From UBA5794 sp964196275 (lineage in GTDB: Bacteria; Actinomycetota; Acidimicrobiia; Spongiisociales; UBA5794): a stretch of DNA of 21,964 bases. Shown piece after piece: positions 1-7,163 of this stretch; position 1 is the stretch's first letter, and every line of letters begins with the position of its first letter. Below the pieces are notes generated by a model. It had not been told where the DNA came from, did not search any database, and was given only the letters and a program-made list of their open reading frames with translations. The position numbers and the translations under genes were made by a program. Location of the stretch: assembly GCA_964196275.1 (NCBI GenBank), contig CAXMSN010000052.1, positions 1 through 21,964 of the forward strand. Reading direction: 5' to 3'.

Positions 1-14
1 AGACGTGGGATCAA

Positions 15-126
15 TCTGAGGTCTGAGGTCTGAGGTCTGAGGTCTGAGGTCTGAGGTCTGAGGTCTGAGGTCTGAGGTCTGAGGTCTGAGGTCTAAGATC
101 CGTGGTCCGTGGTCCGTGGTCAGTGG
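15..126. repeat. Heptanucleotide tandem repeat tract
   Basis: Sixteen consecutive 7-base units are visible. There are eleven perfect TCTGAGG copies (15-91), one TCTAAGA (92-98), three TCCGTGG (99-119) and one TCAGTGG (120-126). The next seven bases, TCAGACC, keep the phase and contain the stop codon of the histidine kinase gene on the minus strand, so the tract begins exactly at the 3' end of that gene. The unit changes in blocks, as expected from slippage after point mutation. Any open frame across it is a by-product of the repeat and not a supported gene. No hairpin is expected, because the reverse complement of the unit does not occur on the same strand. Confidence 0.95.
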
Positions 127-2406
127 TCAGACCTTCTCTGCCTGCGCCCTTTGCGCCGTTCGGGCGCTCGGCAGGCTGAGTCGGAACGTGCATCCGCTCG
201 AGGGCTCGTACGACAACGTCCCTCCCATCAGTTCTGCGAGCCGCTTCGAGAGCGTCAGACCGAGTCCGACGGATCCCGGAACGACGTTGTCCGTTGCGCC
301 GCGGCCGTACGGTTCGAAGATCTTGTCCAACTGAAGCGCTGGGATGCCGGCGCCGTCGTCCGTGACATCTAGGAAAGCCATGTCGCCAACCTCGCCGAAC
401 GTGACATGCACGCTCTTCCCGCCGTACCTGAGGGCGTTCGTCAAGAGGTTCCTGATCACCTGACGCACGCGGACAGGGTCAGCGTACGCGGCGGAAGCAT
501 CGTCATCGATCACGACGTCAACATCCGGCGGAATCGATAGATGCGATGCAACACTCGCAGCGAGGAGCGACAGATCGGTTCGCTCCGGGAACACGGGAAC
601 AGCACCATCCGTCGACCGAGCAGCCACCAACAGATCATCAACGAGGTCTGCCATCTCCCTGCTTTCGGTAGCCACCACAGCTATCAGCTGCCGACGCTCT
701 TCCTCATCGATCGAACCGTCGTCTGCCTGCAACTCCTCTGCCAGTCCCACGACGGCCGTCAGCGGCGTACGCAACTCATGGCTCACCGAAGCGATCAGCT
801 GATCCTTCGAACTGATCAGGTCCTCAAGTCTGGCCCTGTTCTGCGACCGTTCGTAGTGGGCGCCAAGGATCTCTCCGATCGTACGGAGGAACGCAACATC
901 GCGCTTCGACCACGAGCGCGACGCCTTCCTGCGAAGGAATCCGACCGTGCCGAACCAACCGCCAGACACCTCGATACCGACGACAAGCTCCGAGTTCGTG
1001 CCGTCCATCATCCGAGCCAGCGACCCCTGATGGATGGCATCGAGAACTGCAGGCATGGTTCCGTACGAGTCGTCCGAATCGACTGGGTGGATGGGCATTA
1101 GACCGGGCTGGCTCCAACTGGCGATCCACCTCGCAGACGGCGACCCATCCTCCATGGCGAACGTGCGCGTGATGTACACCTCATCGACTCTCGCCGCCAC
1201 ACCGATCGCATCCAGCGCAGAATCGATATCGACCCCTGTGTCCCCCAGAAGCGACGTGGACGACTTGGCAAGCGCTTCCTCGTACCGGAGCCGTCCGTCG
1301 AGGGAGCCGATCAGCGAGTCCCGGACCCGCATGTCCTCGACACGTTGCCAGAACGCAGCCGTGAGATCTGCAAGCGTTCGCAGCAGAACGAGATCGTCAG
1401 TCCTCCACACCTTGTCCGCATCGATGTCGGCAGCACCGATGACACCTACCCAACTCCCGTTCACCGAGATCGGAACGTTCACTTCGTGGCGAACGCCACC
1501 ATCCCCCGTGCGATCGAGGGACGAACCTGATGCCTCCTCAAGCCGATAGAAGAAAGGGGCACCACCCTCGAGATGGGAGCGCGCTCGAGGCATCTCTGCC
1601 CACGACGTGCGGGAGCCGCGCTCGAACATCGGATGCACAATATCGGATTCGGATGAGATCTCTACGACCACAGCTGCGATCTCGCCGTCCGTGTCCTCCA
1701 CGTTCTGTTCAATGAAGACGATCGTCGATGCAAGAGCTTCGCGGATCGCGTCGACGGCGAAGGCGAGCGCCCTGGCATCGTCCTGTGCGACGAGCGCCCG
1801 TGATGCGGCAGATATCGCGTCCGAGACGTCCAGTCTGCGTTCTTCGTCTTTGGATCGCTGTCGCAGAGAGATGACGAACTGGCGAATGATCTCAAGCATC
1901 GCATAGCCGGAAACGGATACCGCGGCGACTCCGACCACGATCGTCCGACTCGTCGGCGGTTCGGGTAGATCGAGCAAGAGGGGAGCCACCACGACCAGCG
2001 AACCCATGACGATCGCATAGAGACCGATCCACCACGAGCGCATCGACCTTCCGACGACGGCGACAAGCACCACGAAATATGCGGTCACCATCGAGACACC
2101 GACGGGCGGCACTCCCGCGGCGACACAAGCGATTCCCGCGATGGTGATGTCCGCGATGAGGGTCGGCGCCACCGTCGTTCTATGGGTCCTGACAGCGATG
2201 TGAGCATCAACGGCAAGCGCACCAAGCAGTAACGTCGCGGCCGCGATCGAGGGGGAAGCGAGTACAACAGCCAAGACGGCACCAACTCCGACTCCGATCG
2301 AGATCGAAGTGCGCCGAAGCGCGTGCCAGCGCGTGAGAACGACCCCGCCGTTCTGTGGGGGCGCCGTGTCGTGTTCAGACCCAGATCTATGCATGGTGGT
2401 GGCCAT
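127..2406 (-). CDS. Membrane-bound GAF-GAF sensor histidine kinase
   Basis: Predicted sensor kinase of 759 residues that would autophosphorylate and pass phosphate to a response regulator not present in this window. The N-terminal region (about residues 30-175) has several hydrophobic membrane segments. Two GAF-like regions follow (about 190-355 and 375-520), then a HisKA domain with H-box SVSHELRTP (His543) and a HATPase_c domain with N-box NLLTNALRYGG, G1 DDGAG (about 683-687), FEPYGRG and G2 GLGL (about 714-717). The frame is open upstream to 2541, but that would overlap the preceding gene. The ATG at 2406, with AAGG about 9 bases upstream, fits better and leaves a 43-base gap, consistent with co-transcription. 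The C-terminal tail after the catalytic domain is short and low-complexity and ends inside the heptamer repeat. The ligand sensed is unknown. Confidence 0.9.
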   Translation of the reverse strand: MATTMHRSGSEHDTAPPQNGGVVLTRWHALRRTSISIGVGVGAVLAVVLASPSIAAATLLLGALAVDAHIAVRTHRTTVAPTLIADITIAGIACVAAGVPPVGVSMVTAYFVVLVAVVGRSMRSWWIGLYAIVMGSLVVVAPLLLDLPEPPTSRTIVVGVAAVSVSGYAMLEIIRQFVISLRQRSKDEERRLDVSDAISAASRALVAQDDARALAFAVDAIREALASTIVFIEQNVEDTDGEIAAVVVEISSESDIVHPMFERGSRTSWAEMPRARSHLEGGAPFFYRLEEASGSSLDRTGDGGVRHEVNVPISVNGSWVGVIGAADIDADKVWRTDDLVLLRTLADLTAAFWQRVEDMRVRDSLIGSLDGRLRYEEALAKSSTSLLGDTGVDIDSALDAIGVAARVDEVYITRTFAMEDGSPSARWIASWSQPGLMPIHPVDSDDSYGTMPAVLDAIHQGSLARMMDGTNSELVVGIEVSGGWFGTVGFLRRKASRSWSKRDVAFLRTIGEILGAHYERSQNRARLEDLISSKDQLIASVSHELRTPLTAVVGLAEELQADDGSIDEEERRQLIAVVATESREMADLVDDLLVAARSTDGAVPVFPERTDLSLLAASVASHLSIPPDVDVVIDDDASAAYADPVRVRQVIRNLLTNALRYGGKSVHVTFGEVGDMAFLDVTDDGAGIPALQLDKIFEPYGRGATDNVVPGSVGLGLTLSKRLAELMGGTLSYEPSSGCTFRLSLPSARTAQRAQAEKV

Positions 2407-2449
2407 GGTGAAGCCCTTCGGCTCGCTGCCACCAGCTATCGGTCGAAAT

Positions 2450-3679
2450 TCACGACCTGTTGAGGTGTTCAGTCCACGAGACGAACGCGGTCGAGAAGAT
2501 CGACACACACCCGGACCGACGCACCCGGTTGTGAATCTCACGATCGTTGGTGATCACGATGCATCTGTCTGAGTCCGCATGAACCATCGCTGCGATCGTG
2601 TCGTCAGCGATCGTGTCGCCCTCAAACACGACTTCGACCCCCTCCGCAGAGATAAGCGTCGATGTCCCTTCGGTTGACTGGTGGGCATCGAAAACCACGA
2701 CGACCGTTGCGCCGGTCTCCCTCACGAGCTTGGCAGCGCGGTGCACCACATCGTCGCGGGCTTCCCTGGTGGCGAACCGGTCGGGAGCGATCAGGCCAGA
2801 GACGTTGTAGCCATCGATGATCACCCTGTCAGGCCTCTGTTCGATCATCGCATCGATCACCGCAGCATCCGAAGGTGAGACACCTTTGGGCACCGCGAGA
2901 GGCGGGAGTTCCGCGCGTTGCACTTCTTCGCCAACGTGAGCTTCGCGATACGTTCGAAGTCTCCGTTCCAGCCCGTCGAGATCTCTCGCTATCTCGGTCG
3001 GATCGCCCAGAACCGACGACCGTTGTCCCTCCGGGCGCTGGGACGGCGAGGAGCCGCGTTTCGCAAGCTTCTCGTTGAGCCTTGCGATCTTGCCCTCAAG
3101 AGCCTCAATCTCCGTGTCCCGGGCCCCGAGATCCCGTTGGAATGCCTGCGCCGCTCGCGTAGCTGCCTCTGCTCGCTCCTGTGCGTCCCTCGCCGCCTTC
3201 CCAAGACCCGATCGAGCCCGCTTGTCCGCCTCCGTTCTCTCCGAGAGCTTCTTACTGGCTTCGCTCTTCGCCGACTCGTAACGCTCCCGGCTCACGGCCA
3301 GTTTGTCGCGCACCTTCGCTGTCTCGGCCTTCTCCGCCTCCAGAGCCGCTTGGAGTTGCTCCGTGTGACCGGTGGCCACTGCAAGCTCGACCTTCGAAAG
3401 TGCGGCGGCAGGGTCCGTGAGATACTCGAGACCGAGGGGATCGTCGATGTCGGACTCCACAAACACTTCCCGGACTGCGTCGCGGAACCCCTCGTCTGCT
3501 TCGATGTGCGCGAGGATGGCGCGCTGATGCGGAGGCGGGATTCGCTTTCCCGTGGCAGCTGCGGCTCGGGAAAGCTTCTTCGGAACGTCTTCTGAATCGC
3601 GATCCATCAATTCTGATCTCGCCGCCTTGATGACGTTCGCCAGCATCGAGAGATCATCGATTTTGCCCATGTTCCCCAT
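2450..3679 (-). CDS. Coiled-coil protein with C-terminal NYN (YacP/Rae1-like) nuclease domain
   Basis: About 409 residues. The N-terminal third (to about 105) is an unassigned helical region. Residues about 105-250 are rich in Glu, Lys, Arg and Ala with heptad character, typical of a long coiled coil. The C-terminus (about 284-408) matches the NYN/PIN-like nuclease fold: VIIDGYNV, VVVFDAH, an ADD motif and VITNDRE supply the four acidic positions (Asp290, 332, 360 and 380, counting from the GTG at 3682) that bind metal in this family. YacP/Rae1 relatives are ribosome-associated endoribonucleases; that role here is inference. The ATG at 3679 is preferred because GGAG lies just upstream, with GTG at 3682 and ATG at 3670 as alternatives. 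The gene is divergent from ilvB and lies upstream of the histidine kinase in the same direction. Confidence 0.8.
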   Translation of the reverse strand: MGNMGKIDDLSMLANVIKAARSELMDRDSEDVPKKLSRAAAATGKRIPPPHQRAILAHIEADEGFRDAVREVFVESDIDDPLGLEYLTDPAAALSKVELAVATGHTEQLQAALEAEKAETAKVRDKLAVSRERYESAKSEASKKLSERTEADKRARSGLGKAARDAQERAEAATRAAQAFQRDLGARDTEIEALEGKIARLNEKLAKRGSSPSQRPEGQRSSVLGDPTEIARDLDGLERRLRTYREAHVGEEVQRAELPPLAVPKGVSPSDAAVIDAMIEQRPDRVIIDGYNVSGLIAPDRFATREARDDVVHRAAKLVRETGATVVVVFDAHQSTEGTSTLISAEGVEVVFEGDTIADDTIAAMVHADSDRCIVITNDREIHNRVRRSGCVSIFSTAFVSWTEHLNRS

Positions 3680-3708
3680 CACCTCTCCACAAGCGCTATG
3701 GCCTCATC

Positions 3709-3736
3709 TTGACATGCCACGCGACACTGCCATACT
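3709..3736 (+). promoter_or_regulatory. Sigma-70-type promoter of the ilvB operon
   Basis: A perfect -35 TTGACA (3709-3714) is followed after 16 bases by CATACT (3731-3736), which matches four of six -10 positions. Transcription would begin near 3743, leaving about 30 bases before the leader peptide start. It is the best promoter match found upstream of ilvB and fits the leader structure that follows. The start point is inferred. Confidence 0.75.
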
Positions 3737-3774
3737 CGCACACCACACCCCAACACAGAGGCGTGACCAATACA

Positions 3775-3813
3775 ATGAACATCACAACGACACTCGTACT
3801 CATCCTCAGCTAG
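3775..3813 (+). CDS. ilvB leader peptide (attenuator peptide)
   Basis: A 12-codon open frame, MNITTTLVLILS, runs from ATG 3775 to TAG 3811-3813. Six of the twelve residues are branched-chain amino acids (two Ile, three Leu, one Val), with a run of CTC-GTA-CTC-ATC-CTC just before the stop, plus three Thr codons. Threonine is the isoleucine precursor. AGAGG at 3757-3761 is a possible, rather distant, ribosome site. The peptide lies between a strong promoter and an intrinsic terminator upstream of acetolactate synthase, the standard layout for ribosome-mediated attenuation, which is documented for ilvBNC in Corynebacterium. The peptide itself is not expected to have a function; stalling at its codons would be the signal. 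Confidence 0.82.
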   Translation: MNITTTLVLILS

Positions 3814-3834
3814 GCGCATCCACACCGATGCGCC
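3813..3834 (+). promoter_or_regulatory. Leader hairpin immediately after the leader peptide stop
   Basis: GGCGCATC (3813-3820) and GATGCGCC (3827-3834) form a perfect 8-bp stem around a 6-base loop, with the first G belonging to the TAG stop codon. A ribosome stalled on the Leu/Val/Ile codons or sitting at the stop would cover the 5' arm, so the hairpin should respond to leader translation. I could not find a strong alternative pairing between this hairpin and the terminator arms, so its exact switching role is open. Confidence 0.7.
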
Positions 3835-3835
3835 G

Positions 3836-3863
3836 AACCCTCCCTGCCCGGAGGGTTTTCTTC
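3836..3863 (+). terminator. Intrinsic terminator of the ilvB leader (attenuator)
   Basis: AACCCTCC (3836-3843) pairs perfectly with GGAGGGTT (3850-3857) around the loop CTGCCC, and the 3' arm runs into a T-rich stretch (TTTTCTTCT) ending near 3864. It lies before the ilvB ribosome site, GGAG at 3869-3872, so termination here would block the whole operon. The combination with the leader peptide indicates conditional termination. Confidence 0.85.
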
Positions 3864-3878
3864 TATCCGGAGCACCAC

Positions 3879-5594
3879 ATGGCAGAACAACTCACGGGAT
3901 CCGAAATCCTGGTCAAGGCACTAGAGCGTGAAGGTGTCGACCTCATCTTCGGTGTGCCCGGCGGTGCCATCCTGAAGGCCTACGACTCACTGTACGACAG
4001 CTCGATTCGGCACATCCTCGCCCGCCATGAACAGGGTGGTGGCCACATGGCGTCTGGATACGCACATGCGACCGGCAGAGTTGGCGTCACCATCGCCACA
4101 TCCGGACCGGGCGCAACGAATCTCGTGACTCCGCTCGCCGATGCGTTCATGGACTCCATCCCGGTGGTGGCGATAACAGCACAGGTCTCGTCCGGATCGA
4201 TCGGTTTGGACGCCTTCCAAGAGACGCATACGTGGGGCGTCTCGATGCCGGTCACAAAGCACAACAGCCTTGTAACCCACGCCGACGAGATCGCAGCGAC
4301 CGTGAAGGAAGCGTTCCACATCGCATCAACAGGGAGACCTGGCCCCGTGCTCGTCGACATCACGAAGGACGCCCTTGCGGGCCATGCCGAATTCACCGGA
4401 AAGGAACAGATCGACCTCCCGGGCTACAAGCCGTCGGTCAAAGGCCATCCACGGCAGGTCAACGCAGCGATAGACATGATCATGGCGTCGGAGCGCCCTG
4501 TGTTGTACGCAGGCGGCGGAACGATCCGGGCTGAGGCGAGCAAGGAACTGACCGAGTTCGCTGAGACGCTGAACCTGCCAACGGTGACAACGCTCATGGC
4601 CAGGGGTGTTATCCCTGACTCCCACCACCTTGCGCTCGGCATGCCTGGCATGCACGGCTGCTACACGGCCTCAACAGCGATGCAGAAGTCAGATCTCCTC
4701 ATCGCAATCGGTGCGCGGTTCGACGACCGGATCACCGGAGATCCACAGTTCTTTGCCCCTGAGGCCAAGATCATCCATGTTGATGTCGACCCGGCTGAGA
4801 TCGGGAAGATCCGTGCGGTCGACGTTCCGATAGTCGGCGACGCAAAGGTCGTCCTGGAGCAACTGACCGAGCGAGCGAACAGCGTGCTCGACGGAGACCG
4901 TAAGCCAGAGCGCGAGGAGTGGATAGCTACCCTCGACAAATGGAAGGCCGACTTCCCGCTGGCCTACGACCAGGACCCCGACGGCTACATCCAGCAGCAG
5001 TACGTGATCGAACAACTTCACGAACTCACTTCGGGCGATGCGATCATCGTGGCTGGTGTCGGACAACACCAGATGTGGGCCTCTCAGTTCTGGGGATTCG
5101 AAAGGCCGCACACATGGATCAATTCGGGCGGCCTCGGAACGATGGGTTACGCCGTCCCTGCCGCGGTTGGCGCACAGGCGGGGATGCCGGATGAGACAGT
5201 GATCGCGATAGACGGCGACGGCTGCTTCCAGATGACGTTCCAGGAACTGATCACCGCTGCAGTTGAGGAGATCCCCGTGAAGATCGCTGTGATGAACAAC
5301 GCGAACCTCGGCATGGTCAGGCAGTGGCAGAAGCTGTTCTATGACAGCCGATTCGCTGCAACCGAACTCTCGGCCACGAACCCTGACATCGTTCTCCTTG
5401 CAGAGGCCCTCGGCTGCGTGGGACTCCGGGCGAGCACGCCGAGCGAGGTACGGTCGACGATCGAGAAGGGTCTTGCCGTCACCGATAAACCCGTGGTCAT
5501 GGAATTCGTCTGTGACCCTGACGCGATGGTGTTCCCGATGATCAAGGCTGGCGGCAACAACGACATCATCTACATGGGCCCTGAGGACCTCTGA
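3879..5594 (+). CDS. ilvB: Acetolactate synthase large subunit
   Basis: Thiamine-diphosphate enzyme (571 aa) that joins two pyruvates to acetolactate, or pyruvate with 2-oxobutyrate, at the entry to Val/Leu/Ile synthesis; it works with IlvN in the cytoplasm. Visible features are the N-terminal LIFGVPGG, the RHEQGG motif with the cofactor-activating Glu51, a central FAD-type domain with GARFDDR, and the C-terminal ThDP-binding GDGCFQM with NNANLGMVRQWQ. The frame is open back to 3552, but that extension covers the leader and promoter. ATG 3879, six bases after GGAG, gives the usual family length. Its stop overlaps the ilvN start by one base. Expression is likely governed by the upstream attenuator. 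Confidence 0.97.
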   Translation: MAEQLTGSEILVKALEREGVDLIFGVPGGAILKAYDSLYDSSIRHILARHEQGGGHMASGYAHATGRVGVTIATSGPGATNLVTPLADAFMDSIPVVAITAQVSSGSIGLDAFQETHTWGVSMPVTKHNSLVTHADEIAATVKEAFHIASTGRPGPVLVDITKDALAGHAEFTGKEQIDLPGYKPSVKGHPRQVNAAIDMIMASERPVLYAGGGTIRAEASKELTEFAETLNLPTVTTLMARGVIPDSHHLALGMPGMHGCYTASTAMQKSDLLIAIGARFDDRITGDPQFFAPEAKIIHVDVDPAEIGKIRAVDVPIVGDAKVVLEQLTERANSVLDGDRKPEREEWIATLDKWKADFPLAYDQDPDGYIQQQYVIEQLHELTSGDAIIVAGVGQHQMWASQFWGFERPHTWINSGGLGTMGYAVPAAVGAQAGMPDETVIAIDGDGCFQMTFQELITAAVEEIPVKIAVMNNANLGMVRQWQKLFYDSRFAATELSATNPDIVLLAEALGCVGLRASTPSEVRSTIEKGLAVTDKPVVMEFVCDPDAMVFPMIKAGGNNDIIYMGPEDL

Positions 5595-6097
5595 TGCACC
5601 ACGTGATCTCAGTCACTGTCGAGAACAAGCCGGGTGTCCTTGCACGGGTCTCGTCGATGTTCGCCAGGCGCGATTTCAACATTCACTCGCTGACCGTCGG
5701 TCCGACTGAAGACCCGGCCAGGTCACGCATGACCGTCGTCGTCGACGAGCCTGAGATCGAACAGATCATCAAGCAGCTCTACAAACTTGTCCACACCCTC
5801 AAGGTGACCGAGCACAAGCCGGGGGAGGCGATCGAACGCGAGGTCATGCTCATTCGCGTGAACGCCGATGCGAGTCGTCGGGCTGAGATCCTCGAAGCCG
5901 CGAACATCTTCGACGCCACGGCGGTCGATGTCGGGGCGACCACCATCACGTTCGAGATCGTGGGCGAGCCAGGTCACATCGCGGACTTCTTCGAGATCAT
6001 GAAGCCCTACGGCATCACGAGCCTTGTCAAGTCTGGCCCAATCGCGATGGCGAGGGACACCAAGTCCGGCGCACGGAAACAGAAACGAAAGTCATAA
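5594..6097 (+). CDS. ilvN: Acetolactate synthase small (regulatory) subunit
   Basis: Regulatory subunit (167 aa) that activates IlvB and confers feedback inhibition, usually by valine. The N-terminal ACT domain (about residues 3-77) begins HVISVTVENKPGVLARVSSM and includes FNIHSLTVG; the C-terminal half matches the ALS small-subunit C-domain (about 85-160, with KPYGI). The tail is basic (KSGARKQKRKS). Length matches bacterial IlvN. The start ATG shares its A with the ilvB stop (TGATG), so translation is probably coupled and the subunits made together. Confidence 0.97.
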   Translation: MHHVISVTVENKPGVLARVSSMFARRDFNIHSLTVGPTEDPARSRMTVVVDEPEIEQIIKQLYKLVHTLKVTEHKPGEAIEREVMLIRVNADASRRAEILEAANIFDATAVDVGATTITFEIVGEPGHIADFFEIMKPYGITSLVKSGPIAMARDTKSGARKQKRKS

Positions 6098-6109
6098 GGG
6101 GCAGATCGC

Positions 6110-7123
6110 ATGGTCAAGATGTACTACGAGGCGGACGCTGATCCCGCGCTGATCACACGGAAGAAGGTCGCCGTCATCGGTTTCGGCAGCCAAGGGCATG
6201 CCCACGCGCTGAACCTCAAGGATTCGGGCGTCGACGTCATCGTTGGGCTCAGGGACGGCTCAGCACGCGTTCAGGCCGCATCGGACGCGGGGCTCAAGGT
6301 AGTGGACCCGGCCACGGCTGCAGAGTGGGCAGACGTCATCATGATGTTGGTGCCAGACCAGGTCCAGAAGGAGGTCTACGAGAGCGTCATCGCTCCGAGG
6401 TTGGACCCCGGGGACACACTCCTGTTCGCACACGGGTTCTCGATCCACTTCGAGTTCATCAAGCCACCGCCAGACGTCGACGTCGCGATGGTCGCGCCCA
6501 AGGGCCCTGGACACCTCGTCCGCCGCCAGTTCGTCGAAGGATCGGGCGTACCGACGCTGGTAGCGGTCAACCAGGACGCTACAGGGAACGCCTTCAGCGT
6601 CGCCTTGTCATATGCCCATGGCATCGGAGGGACCCGGGGTGGCGTCATCGAGACGACGTTCAAGGATGAAACCGAAACGGACCTCTTCGGCGAACAGGTG
6701 ATCCTCTGCGGTGGCGTCGACTCGCTGATCCAAGCCGCGTTCGAGACACTCACTGAGGCTGGGTACGACCCTGAGATGGCGTACTTTGAAGTGCTCCACG
6801 AACTCAAGTTGATCGTCGACTTGCTCTTCGAGGGAGGCATCGCCTGGATGCGCCATTCTGTTTCAGATACGGCGGAGTACGGCGATATCTCACGCGGTCC
6901 GCGGATCGTGACCGACGAAACCAAAGAGACCATGAGGACGATCCTGTCCGAGATCCAATCGGGTGCGTTCGCACGCGAGTGGATGGATGAATACGCACAG
7001 GGCGCCCCACGACTGAATGCAGCCAGAGATGCGATCGCAACCCACCCCGTCGAGACGACCGGTCGTGAGCTGAGAGACATGATGACGTTCATGGTCGCAA
7101 AGGTCCCAGAAGATGATGTATGA
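6110..7123 (+). CDS. ilvC: Ketol-acid reductoisomerase (class I)
   Basis: Converts acetolactate or acetohydroxybutyrate to the dihydroxy acid, using Mg2+ and usually NADPH; second step of the pathway. 337 aa is the class I length. The nucleotide fold has GFGSQGHAHALNL (GxGxxG at 24-29) and a phosphate-binding loop GLRDGSARVQAA. Catalytic positions are present: FAHGF (His108), KGPGH, DLFGEQ (Asp191, Glu195), Glu227, Glu231 and the SDTAEYG serine (252). The Asp in the cofactor loop (LRDGS) could affect NADPH versus NADH preference, so specificity should not be assumed. The start at MVKMYY matches the family, and a GGGG ribosome site overlaps the ilvN stop region, 12 bases upstream. Confidence 0.97.
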   Translation: MVKMYYEADADPALITRKKVAVIGFGSQGHAHALNLKDSGVDVIVGLRDGSARVQAASDAGLKVVDPATAAEWADVIMMLVPDQVQKEVYESVIAPRLDPGDTLLFAHGFSIHFEFIKPPPDVDVAMVAPKGPGHLVRRQFVEGSGVPTLVAVNQDATGNAFSVALSYAHGIGGTRGGVIETTFKDETETDLFGEQVILCGGVDSLIQAAFETLTEAGYDPEMAYFEVLHELKLIVDLLFEGGIAWMRHSVSDTAEYGDISRGPRIVTDETKETMRTILSEIQSGAFAREWMDEYAQGAPRLNAARDAIATHPVETTGRELRDMMTFMVAKVPEDDV

Positions 7124-7163
7124 GTACGTACCAGCCCGATATCGAACGACGAGCAGGTAGTCC

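Noticed and set aside
15..126. CRISPR array or repeat protein gene
   Set aside because: The units are contiguous 7-mers with no spacers, and the minus-strand frame across them is just the translated repeat with no ribosome site or family.
2918..3595. Plus-strand 225-codon open frame inside the NYN gene
   Set aside because: Antisense to a well-supported gene, no family motifs, and typical of shadow frames in high-GC DNA.
3743..3878. T-box or metabolite riboswitch upstream of ilvB
   Set aside because: No T-box sequence or specifier-loop layout was seen; the Leu/Val/Ile-rich peptide plus terminator explains the leader better.
6376..7092. Minus-strand 238-codon open frame inside ilvC
   Set aside because: Shadow of ilvC; Ser/Pro-rich translation with no recognisable domain.
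7124..7163. Separate leader or leucine-responsive element before leuA
   Set aside because: Only 40 bases are available and no peptide rich in Leu codons or terminator is visible.
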